From: an uncultured Collinsella sp.
Lineage (GTDB): Bacteria > Actinomycetota > Coriobacteriia > Coriobacteriales > Coriobacteriaceae
DNA length: 5,941 nt
Reading direction: 5' to 3'
Assembly (NCBI GenBank): GCA_934646965.1
Contig: CAKUEZ010000123.1
Location: forward strand, 1 to 5,941
Positions within the stretch are counted from its first letter, which is position 1. Each line of letters starts with the position of its first letter. A program made the position numbers and the translations under genes. Shown one piece after another: positions 1 to 5,865 of the stretch. The notes below the pieces were generated by a model. That model had not been told where the DNA came from. It searched no databases and was given only the letters and a program-made list of their open reading frames with translations.

Positions 1-6
1 TGTTCG

Positions 7-294
7 CTACAGGCGGTACATAAAGTTAAAGACGTCCTCGCGCTGGATGGACACGTTGACGCCCGAAAGCTCGCCGGCCTCGGCCAGCGCCTTCTGCAGC
101 TCGGCGAAGTCGAGCTTGGACTCGGCGGTGTCGGCCAGCATGGTCATGGTGAAGATGTCCTCGATAATGGACTGCGTGATGTCGCGGATGTCGACGTTGG
201 CCTCGCCCAGAACACGGGTGACGCCGGCGACGATGCCGGGGCGGTTCTTGCCAAGGACGGTGATGACGATACGGGAGGACGAGATCTCGGCCAT
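7..294 (-). CDS. ACT domain protein, UPF0237 family
   Basis: A complete 95-residue protein made of a single ACT domain, the small ligand-binding fold used in amino-acid sensing. The N-terminal strand and loop read IVITVLGKNRPGIVAGVT (residues 9-26), with the usual N/D-x-PG turn where ACT domains bind ligand. The next strand carries IRDITQSI and IFTMTMLAD, and the end QREDVFNFMYRL matches the conserved C-terminus of the UPF0237 group. The length (about 90 residues) is normal for that family. The start ATG is preceded by an AAAGGG Shine-Dalgarno on the minus strand. In many Firmicutes and Actinobacteria this gene is followed by a UPF0210/DUF711 (PFL-like) gene; here that would lie left of position 1 and cannot be seen. 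The ligand is unknown, and a stand-alone regulatory role is inferred. Family assignment is firm. Confidence 0.93.
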   Translation of the reverse strand: MAEISSSRIVITVLGKNRPGIVAGVTRVLGEANVDIRDITQSIIEDIFTMTMLADTAESKLDFAELQKALAEAGELSGVNVSIQREDVFNFMYRL

Positions 295-356
295 GGGAAA
301 CCCTTTCGCGTGGTTGCGGCGCGCGCGGGGCGCTCCGCTACGGTACAGTGTTCATC

Positions 357-362
357 ATTGTA
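357..362 (-). promoter_or_regulatory. possible -10 box for the ACT gene
   Basis: Read on the minus strand this is TACAAT, a good -10 hexamer about 63 bases upstream of the ACT-gene start. A run of six T lies about 12 bases further upstream (375-380 on the plus strand as A6), but there is no good -35 at normal spacing. The rest of 295-528 shows no gene, tRNA or convincing terminator, only GC-rich short palindromes such as CCGTACGG at 433-440. Confidence 0.25.
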
Positions 363-490
363 CCTGTCTGGCGCAAAAAAGGCGCGCTCGCTGCGGCGTT
401 ACATGCCTGCAACATGAGCGTAAGGGGGAAGGCCGTACGGGGAAGAGCCGTCTGGCGCGTGTCCGGCTCGTGTTGGGTTGATTTCCGATC

Positions 491-553
491 TCAGCCGAAC
501 ACATTGAGCGGACAGGCCGTTCCCGCAGTCAGCCGAACGCCTCCGACGGCTGA
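491..553. repeat. TCAGCCG repeat cluster at the recombinase 3' end
   Basis: The 10-mer TCAGCCGAAC occurs twice in direct orientation (491-500 and 529-538, 38 bases apart start to start). A third, inverted copy of its core (CGGCTGA) lies at 547-553. Copies two and three form a 7-bp inverted repeat with an 11-base spacer, and the recombinase stop codon lies inside the second copy. Clustered direct and inverted short repeats beside an integrase gene are what arm-type or core recombinase binding sites look like, so this is a candidate remnant attachment region. That role is inference; a second attachment site cannot be seen in the window. Confidence 0.4.
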
Positions 554-1416
554 TTCCGAACTGGAAGCGGAGGGCATCCCCGCCCTTCGGTAGGGGATAC
601 CGCTCCGCGGCGCATGCCGCGGGCGGCGCCCCTATCGGACCACCGTGACCTCAGTTGGGATGGGCCCAGCACTGCCGCGTACTCGGTGAGCAAGAGCCAA
701 CTGTTCGTCTTCACGTCGCGTATGGCGATATTTCGGTCGTCCGGCTCGGTGATGCCGTAGCCGAACGCCTGGAGCGTCTCGATGGACTCCTGGATCCTCT
801 GTTGGAACATGGGACCCGGATCGACCCTCGGCCCGAGGTGCCCGCGCCAAAGGCACGGCGTGGCGCGCAGCATGTTATGGATTTTGGAGATGGGCTCGAT
901 GTCGGCGTAGACGTTGAGCGTCGCCATGGCGTCCTTGTGGCCGAGGATCGATTGGAGCGCCTTGATATCGCCGCCTTGGCGGATCCACTGCGTTGCGAAC
1001 GTGTGGCGAAGGCCGTGGAACGTGATCAGCTCGTCGTTGGTGCCCATGAGGCCGTTGGTCTCCGAGAACGTCTTGAACGCCCTGCGGATATAGCTTGTCG
1101 TCGCGAAGGTCGCGCCCGGCTCCGACAGGATGTAGCAGTCCCCGATCTCGACCGCCCCGGTAAGGCCGCGCAAGCGCAGCTTTCCGCAGTCGATCTCGTG
1201 GGTCTCCTTCAGGAAGGGGAGTAGGCCGACCGGGTCGATGGGGATACCCCTGGCGTCATGGGTCTTGGTGTCCTTGATGAACGAACCCATTCCCTTCGCG
1301 TACGCCACCGAGTGTCTGATCGAGATCAGGCCCGTCTCGAAATCCACATCGCACCACCGAAGGCCGCAGACCTCGCCGATTCGCATCCCCGTGTGCAGGG
1401 CGAGTACGACCGCCCT
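529..1416 (-). pseudogene. tyrosine recombinase/integrase, 5'-truncated
   Basis: The catalytic domain of a phage/transposon-type tyrosine recombinase that cuts and rejoins DNA at attachment sites. Counting from the ATG at 1386, the active-site residues are all visible: Arg2 (in TGMRIGEVCGLRW), Lys41 (DTKTHDARGIPI), His124 and Arg127 (HGLRHTFAT), His150 (ILGHKDAM) and nucleophile Tyr160 (TLNVYADI). Homology-like sequence continues upstream of that ATG (AVVLALHTG) as far as 1416 and then meets an in-frame TAG, which is the stop of the neighbouring XRE gene. The roughly 150-200 residue arm-binding and core-binding N-terminus is therefore absent and the ATG at 1386 is not a natural start. About 125 residues follow Tyr160, much longer than the usual 15-40; the last 45 or so are Arg/Gly-rich and may be read-through into non-coding DNA. 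Almost certainly non-functional as an integrase alone, and good evidence that this is the edge of a rearranged mobile element. Confidence 0.85.
605..622. other. GC hairpin inside the recombinase tail
   Basis: A perfect 7-bp stem CCGCGGC / GCCGCGG with a GCAT loop. It lies in the Arg/Gly-rich end of the recombinase reading frame (around SDRGAARGMRRG). There is no U-run on either side, so it is not a standard intrinsic terminator. It supports the view that the end of this frame may be non-coding or recombination-site DNA. Confidence 0.35.
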
Positions 1417-1668
1417 CTAATCCTCGGCGGACCAATCGAGTCCGAACTCCTTTCGGGCATCCTCTTCGCTCATGACTTCGAGAAGGTCTCCGGGTTGGCA
1501 ACGAAGGGCGAGGCATAGCTGCTCGAGTGTGTTGAAGCGAATGCCGCGAATATGCCCTTTTTTAATACGGGACAGGTTCACGGGCGTGGTTCCAATCCTT
1601 TCGGCAAGTTCGTTCGAGGAAATCTTTCGCTCGGCCATGATCTTGTCGAGGCGAACAATTACGGGCAT
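1417..1668 (-). CDS. XRE-family HTH regulator (YozG-like)
   Basis: A complete 83-residue DNA-binding protein with one Cro/C1-type helix-turn-helix. The core runs from about residue 6 to 66: LDKIMAERKISSNELAERIG, then the recognition-helix region TTPVNLSRIKKG, then the family-typical IRFNTLEQLCLALRCQPGDLLE. This compact form with the PGDLLE ending is the type commonly paired with DUF2975 membrane proteins (B. subtilis yoaS-yozG). The start is set by a TAAGGAAA Shine-Dalgarno that overlaps the stop codon of the upstream DUF2975 gene; the two genes are only 9 bases apart, so they are co-transcribed and probably translationally coupled. Residues 67-83 form an acidic tail (SEEDARKEFGLDWSAED). The TAG stop abuts the truncated recombinase in the same frame. 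Likely an autorepressor acting on the promoter region at 2228-2262 (inference). Family assignment is firm, target unknown. Confidence 0.9.
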   Translation of the reverse strand: MPVIVRLDKIMAERKISSNELAERIGTTPVNLSRIKKGHIRGIRFNTLEQLCLALRCQPGDLLEVMSEEDARKEFGLDWSAED

Positions 1669-1677
1669 GGCGTTTCC

Positions 1678-2190
1678 TTACGCAATCTCGTCGGAGTCGA
1701 GGTACAGCTCTCGGGCGTACAAGAAGAGCTGGGAAAGCATGAACAGGACGATGCCGAGAACCAGAGAGGTCCAATCGAATGATGAAGCGATCTCTTGGGC
1801 GCCGACGGCCCCCTCGCCGCCAAACATCGAAACGGAGGTTTTGAGTGAGCCGGCGTAGAGGCTGGTGGCAGCTTGAACAACGAAGAGAATGCCGAGCACC
1901 TTCAAGCATGTCGCAGACCCTTTCTTGAAGGGGTCTCCGCTCTTGATCGTCCACACGAGAACGGCGCTGAGGATGGTCGTAGCGATACCGATGACGGCAG
2001 GGACCAATGTCGAGATCGCAAGGGCTGGATACGCGGGGGAGTCTGCAATTACAGGGTTGTCGAGCACTTCGATTGCTGGCTTTAAGGAGAACGCCACTTG
2101 TGCGATGGCGGTGGCGCAAAGGGTCGCAGAGGCTATCGCACATGCGATGCGGAAGGAATGAAGCCGGGGAGTGCGATTGTCGGAACTCAT
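1678..2190 (-). CDS. DUF2975 family membrane protein (YoaS-like)
   Basis: A 170-residue integral membrane protein with four hydrophobic helices at about 14-34, 57-80, 94-114 and 140-160. Diagnostic DUF2975 features are the cytosolic loop after helix 2 (SGDPFKKGSATCLKVLG, residues 84-100) and the C-terminus SQLFLYARELYLDSDEIA, matching the family's ending of a helix, an EL pair and acidic DEI(A/V). The start ATG has a strong GGAGG Shine-Dalgarno (CCTCC at 2196-2200 on the plus strand) with 5 bases between. It is the first gene of a two-gene operon with the XRE regulator 9 bases downstream, the standard arrangement for this family. The molecular function of DUF2975 proteins is not known; a membrane sensor or modulator of its HTH partner is a reasonable inference. 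It diverges from the bacteriocin-like locus across a 120-base AT-rich intergenic region. Confidence 0.85.
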   Translation of the reverse strand: MSSDNRTPRLHSFRIACAIASATLCATAIAQVAFSLKPAIEVLDNPVIADSPAYPALAISTLVPAVIGIATTILSAVLVWTIKSGDPFKKGSATCLKVLGILFVVQAATSLYAGSLKTSVSMFGGEGAVGAQEIASSFDWTSLVLGIVLFMLSQLFLYARELYLDSDEIA

Positions 2191-2227
2191 AATAACCTCC
2201 GAGGAATTTAAAAAACTCAGGTTACTT

Positions 2228-2262
2228 TTTAACAGTTTATGTTAAATTGACTTTGCCGGCAA
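2228..2262 (-). promoter_or_regulatory. promoter and candidate operator of the DUF2975-XRE operon
   Basis: On the minus strand a TTGCCG -35 (2257-2262) and TAAACT -10 (2234-2239) are separated by exactly 17 bases, upstream of the GGAGG site and ATG of the DUF2975 gene. The -10 lies in the middle of an inverted repeat, TTTAAC-N7-GTTAAA (2228-2246), and the -35 lies in a perfect 10-bp palindrome, TTGCCGGCAA (2253-2262). A dimeric XRE protein bound at the first repeat would block the promoter, so autorepression by the operon's second gene is a natural model (inference). A TTGACT at 2247-2252 on the plus strand has no good -10 partner, so the promoter of the rightward genes is not clearly identified. 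Confidence 0.5.
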
Positions 2263-2310
2263 GTAATCACAGCGTGCTGCAACCGAAACCCCTCTAGATT
2301 GGAGAGGATT

Positions 2311-2677
2311 ATGTTCAGTACTGTTAAGTCGTGTAAGCTCTTGGTTTTCCTCGGCCTCGCTCTTTGTCTGTTGCTGTCGGGAGCCCCCCGCTTTTGCGGA
2401 TACCCCGATGCCTCCTTCCCAGGAGAGCAGCCAGTGTGCCCTCGTTGAGCCCCTCGGGTATACGGACGACGTCGTCGATACCTACTGGAGCTACAGCTGT
2501 CCTCGCGGCGTAAGCGGGCACAGCATCTCGATGTTCAACATCTCTTACAAGACGATCTCCTACCGAAATGGCTATCGCCGATCCGCGCATCATAGGGAAT
2601 CCCGCCTCGCTGCAATGTGCTCCTGTGGTGTTCTTGGCACAACTGATAAATGGCAATTTGTCTATAGCACCTACTAG
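2311..2677 (+). pseudogene. secreted lactococcin 972-like bacteriocin precursor, frameshifted
   Basis: The ATG has a strong GGAGAGGA Shine-Dalgarno at 2301-2308. The first frame encodes a Sec signal peptide (MFSTVKSCK, then a long hydrophobic core LLVFLGLALCLLLSG), loses sense after a run of six C (2384-2389) and stops at 2446-2448. Reading one C fewer gives ...SGAPAFA-DTPMPPSQ, an excellent signal peptidase I site (AFA|D), and the frame then runs to the TAG at 2675-2677. The restored precursor is 121 residues with a mature part of about 92. Mature features are four Cys (42, 63, 103, 105) and an aromatic/basic C-terminal half starting GVSGHS and ending DKWQFVYSTY. In spacing (56 versus about 58 residues, from memory), the KT-x-S segment, and the K-x-x-F-x-Y-x-x-aromatic end, this half resembles lactococcin 972 bacteriocins, which are Sec-exported and sit beside ABC transport/immunity genes. 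Family call is moderate; secretion and the frameshift are clear. Mutation, phase switching, programmed +1 shift or sequencing error are all possible. Confidence 0.6.
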
Positions 2678-2687
2678 ATGCGAGGAA

Positions 2688-2710
2688 GGGCCGAGCATTT
2701 TGTTCGGCCC
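2688..2710 (+). terminator. hairpin after the bacteriocin-like gene (attenuator?)
   Basis: A perfect 7-bp GC-rich stem, GGGCCGA (2688-2694) with TCGGCCC (2704-2710), and a 9-base loop GCATTTTGT, placed 10 bases after the peptide stop codon and 33 bases before the permease start. It is followed by CTCTGTT rather than a clean U-run. It therefore looks like a partial terminator or mRNA-stabilising hairpin that would let the peptide be expressed more than the transporter. Such spacing between a peptide gene and transporter genes is common in bacteriocin operons. Confidence 0.5.
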
Positions 2711-2743
2711 CTCTGTTCCGACTGGATGAGGTTAAGGTTGGCG

Positions 2744-4966
2744 ATGAATATGCTCAAAATCTCGAAGGCGATCTTTAGGTCGCTTCTCTCCTCCAGGTCG
2801 CTCTGTGTTGTCGTTGTTGCGTTGATGGTTCTTTGTGCTCTGCCCGTCTTCAGGAGCGCGGCTGGCATCGACGGACGGGTCGAATACCTCGAGTCGGGAA
2901 TAACCCGTGTTGAGCAGGAATTGTCAGCATCCTATGCGGATGCGCTTGTGAATGCGGGGGAGGACGGTGTCTATACCTCTTCATCAAGCATGCCCGCGCT
3001 TCTGTACCCTCTTGCCGCGGGACGTCTTATCTTGGCACCGCTCTCTCCCCTACTTCCGTTTCTGCAGATATCGGATGGAGAGTACACCTATTATGACGGA
3101 TCGAAGGAGTACTTGCTATGGGTCGCAACGGCCGTTGCCGTCTCGTTCCTTGCCGCGCGTCTTAACAAACGTGAAAAGCTCATCATCCAGGCACCGATGG
3201 GCGAGCTGGGTAGACTTGTTGCATCGAGCGTATGGGCGAGTGTTTTTGCAATGCTTGCCGTCCTCGCCATCAATCTTCCAGGGATAATCGCCGCGCTTGT
3301 GAAGAATGGCCCGGGCTCGCCGTTCTATCCGATAGGCTACATTCAATATGCGACTCCGGTTATCAAACCGGCTTGGCTGGTGTTCGCGCAGACGGCCATC
3401 TTGCAATTCTTGGTGGCAGCGTTCATCTCGCTTGTCGTTCACCTTGCCGTGAAGATTGCCAATAACCCTACGCTTGGAATCGTGTTCGTATGTGCCCTGA
3501 TGGGGGTGACGATGGTTCCCGGGTATTACGGAAGATCCATCGCTTTACGTGAGTTCGCCCTGTTGAATCCCCTTACGTATGCGAACACTGAGTTGACCGT
3601 CGGCGCCTATAGCCCGTACCCGACAACGCAGATAGTGAATCTGCCTGGACTTTGCTTCGAGCGTGGCGCGATTGCCCTCGTATGCGCAATCGGGATCGAG
3701 GTGCTGGCAATTAGCCTGCTTTGCGTTGCTGGAAAGAGCGGCTGCGCGTGCCCGATATCCCCGATTTGTCTTGAGAGAGGTTCCTTCACTGCATCGAGAA
3801 CGGCAACTCGTTCGAGCGCTTGTGCCTCCGCCGTTGCATACGTAAGAACGATGGGGAAACTGCTCCTGCGTTCTCCTACCCTCGCCGTATGCGCGATTGC
3901 AATGTCGACGACGATGCTGGCCCCGGCTCTGGTCGAGATGTTTCCTGACGCTGATAACGTTTCCGCTGTTCGGTATAGGGATGGGGAGCTCCGTTCAATA
4001 GATCGGTATCTAGAGCAGAACGCTGCGAATATGGACGTCGAGGGCAAAGCGGCCCTGGAAGACATGCGGGATGCTCTTTCGGGTTTCGTGTACGCGCCTA
4101 TGCCTGCGGAGGGGTTTCGAAGCCTTGCGACGTACGAGCGCGCTCGAGGTGAGCTGGGCGCGGCAGATGCGACTCTCCTGCAATCGATCGGAATCGAGCC
4201 GGAGACTCCTTCTCGTGCGGAGGCGCGCGCCCTTCTGCTTGAGTCGATCGCGAGCTTGCCGGACCCCAAGGTTTACGAGTTAAGTACGAAGATGCCCCCA
4301 TTAATCCTCCTTTCGTATCTCCAGGCAGCGCTTCCCTCCTTATTTTTGCTGTTGCCCGTGGTTGTCACATCGCTCGCGTGCACCCACCTGCAGTGTCGTT
4401 CCCTTCTGGTTCTCCAGATCCCCGCAACAGCGCATGTGCGTTTTCTGACGGCTGTTGCGCTGGCTCTCCTGCTTGGCTTGGTGCTGCTTTTGGTGTCGAT
4501 GGTTCCCGCTGTCGTTGTGTCCGTGATTAAGAACGGTGCGGGTGGATCGGAGTATCCCGTCGCTCTCATTCGGGCGGGAGCTTCGACAACGTCCATGGTG
4601 GGGGAGGCGGTGTTGTGCAGTATTCCGTTGCTGGTCATGGCATACGGCGTGATTTCCGTCGTCGCTGCGTTGACAGCAGCGATTAGCCGCAACCCCGTTG
4701 TCACCGGAATGGTTTGCGCGGTTCTCTTGGTGTTGGGTTCGTTGAGCGCTCATGTTGAAAGCGTGGGCATGGGCGTCGCGCTGCTGGCTCCATTCGCCTC
4801 GTTTGATCCCGCTTCCCAGGTGGGGACGATTGGGTTCCTTGGGCGAGGGACGAACGCGATGCCTTTTGGAGAGGTCGTCGGCGCATCGGGCGCTCTGCTG
4901 GTGGTCTTGGGCGCCGTATCTCCGTTGATGGTGCGCCTGAGTGTTCCAAAGATCGAAAGGGGATGA
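2744..4966 (+). CDS. fused double ABC-2-like permease, 740 aa
   Basis: A large membrane protein with about twelve predicted helices in two repeats of six: roughly 20-36, 124-140, 163-186, 211-238, 241-258, 308-329, then 373-395, 518-545, 565-595, 621-647, 651-668, 711-733. The halves are homologous. Each has a first helix followed by a large, presumably extracytoplasmic loop (37-122 and 397-517), then the shared motif VKNGPGSPFYPI (186-197) / IKNGAGGSEYPV (595-606), then NNPTLGIVF / RNPVVTGMV and a matching NPLTYA / ASFDPA region. This is the layout of ABC-2-type exporter subunits joined head to tail. Its stop overlaps the next reading frame (ATGA), and that gene encodes an ABC ATPase, so the two very likely form one transporter, probably exporting the upstream secreted peptide or giving immunity to it (inference). 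Start choice: the frame is open back to 2678, but that ATG lacks a ribosome site and lies before the hairpin; ATG 2744 has AAGG six bases upstream. ATG 2726 is an alternative. It may be a remote relative of lactococcin 972-associated membrane proteins; exact family not recognised. Confidence 0.8.
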   Translation: MNMLKISKAIFRSLLSSRSLCVVVVALMVLCALPVFRSAAGIDGRVEYLESGITRVEQELSASYADALVNAGEDGVYTSSSSMPALLYPLAAGRLILAPLSPLLPFLQISDGEYTYYDGSKEYLLWVATAVAVSFLAARLNKREKLIIQAPMGELGRLVASSVWASVFAMLAVLAINLPGIIAALVKNGPGSPFYPIGYIQYATPVIKPAWLVFAQTAILQFLVAAFISLVVHLAVKIANNPTLGIVFVCALMGVTMVPGYYGRSIALREFALLNPLTYANTELTVGAYSPYPTTQIVNLPGLCFERGAIALVCAIGIEVLAISLLCVAGKSGCACPISPICLERGSFTASRTATRSSACASAVAYVRTMGKLLLRSPTLAVCAIAMSTTMLAPALVEMFPDADNVSAVRYRDGELRSIDRYLEQNAANMDVEGKAALEDMRDALSGFVYAPMPAEGFRSLATYERARGELGAADATLLQSIGIEPETPSRAEARALLLESIASLPDPKVYELSTKMPPLILLSYLQAALPSLFLLLPVVVTSLACTHLQCRSLLVLQIPATAHVRFLTAVALALLLGLVLLLVSMVPAVVVSVIKNGAGGSEYPVALIRAGASTTSMVGEAVLCSIPLLVMAYGVISVVAALTAAISRNPVVTGMVCAVLLVLGSLSAHVESVGMGVALLAPFASFDPASQVGTIGFLGRGTNAMPFGEVVGASGALLVVLGAVSPLMVRLSVPKIERG

Positions 4967-4971
4967 TCTCG

Positions 4972-5712
4972 ATGATTGACCTTCAAACGCTGACGATCTC
5001 TTATGGAAAGAAGGTGCTCGTAGATTCGGTGAACGCTGAGTTTGCCCCGGGTACGGTCTACGGTCTCGTCGCTCCGAACGGGCATGGAAAGACGACGTTG
5101 CTGCGTGCGATGGCAGGTTTGCCGGGTCCTCGCGTGGACGGGAGCATCGTTCTGGATGAGGTGCAGGGTACGGGTGCGAGAGAGGTCCGTTCTATGATCT
5201 TCTATGCACCTGGTGAGGGGACGCTGCTGTATCCCGGATTGCGTGCGGAAGATCACCTCAAGATGGTTTGCGATATGTGGCCGCATGCTCGCGATATCGA
5301 AGAGATAGTGGAACAAACGCAGATAGGCGAGTTCGCGAAGATGAGGATCCGCACTCTGAGCCAGGGCATGAAGCAGCAGCTTACCCTGGCGATTGCGTAT
5401 GCGACGGGCGCGCGGTACCTTCTATTAGATGAGCCCATGAACGCGCTCGACCCCAGCAGGGTGGACTTGCATTCCGAGATTCTCAGGAAGCTGGCCGATT
5501 CTGGTACGTGCATCATCATGTCATCCCACATCTTGGATTCGGTCGATAGGCTGTGCGATGAGATTCTGTTTTTGAAGGATGGGAGGCTCATTAGAAGCAT
5601 TCCGCAAGATGATGCTGCGCCGAAGTCTCCTGGATCCCATTTCGCAAAGCCTGCCGGACGCGCCGAGGGTGCGCTAAGCACGTATCGGCGACTCTACGAA
5701 AAGGGCGGGTAG
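4972..5712 (+). CDS. ABC transporter ATP-binding protein (CcmA type)
   Basis: A 246-residue nucleotide-binding domain that hydrolyses ATP to drive its permease. Motifs in order: an aromatic A-loop (Y11 in TISYGKK), Walker A at 34-42 (APNGHGKTT), signature at 129-136 (LSQGMKQQ), Walker B at 150-155 (LLLDEP), D-loop NALD at 157-160 and H-loop His186 (IIMSSHILDS). Two deviations: the first Gly of Walker A is Ala34, and the Q-loop region reads FYAPGEGTLLY with no obvious Gln, as in some CcmA-like multidrug/antibiotic exporters. All catalytic residues are present, so it should be active. The tail (about 210-246) is a variable extension. Start: ATG 4972 has AAGGGG nine bases upstream. ATG 4963, in frame and overlapping the permease stop as ATGA, is possible but lacks a properly spaced ribosome site. 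Tight coupling with the permease gene indicates one complex in the cytoplasmic membrane; the cargo is inferred only from context. Confidence 0.93.
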   Translation: MIDLQTLTISYGKKVLVDSVNAEFAPGTVYGLVAPNGHGKTTLLRAMAGLPGPRVDGSIVLDEVQGTGAREVRSMIFYAPGEGTLLYPGLRAEDHLKMVCDMWPHARDIEEIVEQTQIGEFAKMRIRTLSQGMKQQLTLAIAYATGARYLLLDEPMNALDPSRVDLHSEILRKLADSGTCIIMSSHILDSVDRLCDEILFLKDGRLIRSIPQDDAAPKSPGSHFAKPAGRAEGALSTYRRLYEKGG

Positions 5713-5714
5713 AA

Positions 5715-5846
5715 ATGCAAGTTAAAAATCTATGTGGCCAATGTGATACCGTTGAACCCGCATATCGATACCGCTCAGCCATTCGCCTCGCCCCCGTCGC
5801 ACGTATCTTCATCCGGTCTGTTACTTTTAATCTAACAATTCTTTGA
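5715..5846 (+). CDS. possible 43-residue CxxC peptide
   Basis: A short open frame starting two bases after the ATPase stop, with a GGGCGGG purine-rich stretch just upstream that could act as a ribosome site. The product begins MQVKNLCGQCDTVEP (a CGQC motif) and has a basic, moderately hydrophobic second half (RLAPVARIFIRSVTFNLTIL). Its stop overlaps the GAGGAA purine stretch at 5845-5850, ahead of the next membrane gene, so it could be a coupling peptide. No family is recognised and the frame could be chance. If it is not translated, 5713-5865 is simply a 153-base intergenic spacer with a 7-bp direct repeat GATACCG (5746-5752, 5766-5772) and no convincing promoter or terminator. Confidence 0.3.
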   Translation: MQVKNLCGQCDTVEPAYRYRSAIRLAPVARIFIRSVTFNLTIL

Positions 5847-5865
5847 GGAACGTAGGTGCTTCTAA

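Noticed and set aside
445..469. GAGCCG/CGGCTC inverted repeat as a terminator
   Set aside because: Only 6 bp with a 13-base loop and no U-run on either strand.
348..593. 81-residue plus-strand open frame in the intergenic stretch
   Set aside because: No ribosome site, no family features, and it runs into the antisense of the recombinase end.
655..1224. 189-residue plus-strand open frame
   Set aside because: It lies antisense to the recombinase, whose frame carries all catalytic motifs; the plus-strand product has no recognisable domain and is rich in Arg/Glu/Val as expected of a GC-rich shadow.
1562..2143. 193-residue minus-strand open frame overlapping the DUF2975 and XRE genes
   Set aside because: It is Arg/Pro-rich with no hydrophobic helices or motifs, while the overlapping frame encodes a clear four-helix protein with good ribosome sites.
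2678..2743. Permease start at ATG 2678
   Set aside because: No Shine-Dalgarno precedes it, the added 22 residues are polar and unlike a permease start, and the stretch holds the hairpin; ATG 2744 has a spaced AAGG.
3607..4269. 220-residue minus-strand open frame inside the permease gene
   Set aside because: Antisense shadow: Ser/Arg/Ala-rich, no ribosome site, and inside a well-supported coding region.
2220..5841. GTTACTTTT shared by the region upstream of the bacteriocin-like gene (2221-2229) and the spacer before the last gene (5820-5828)
   Set aside because: A 9-base match is expected by chance many times in a 6-kb window and the flanks differ.
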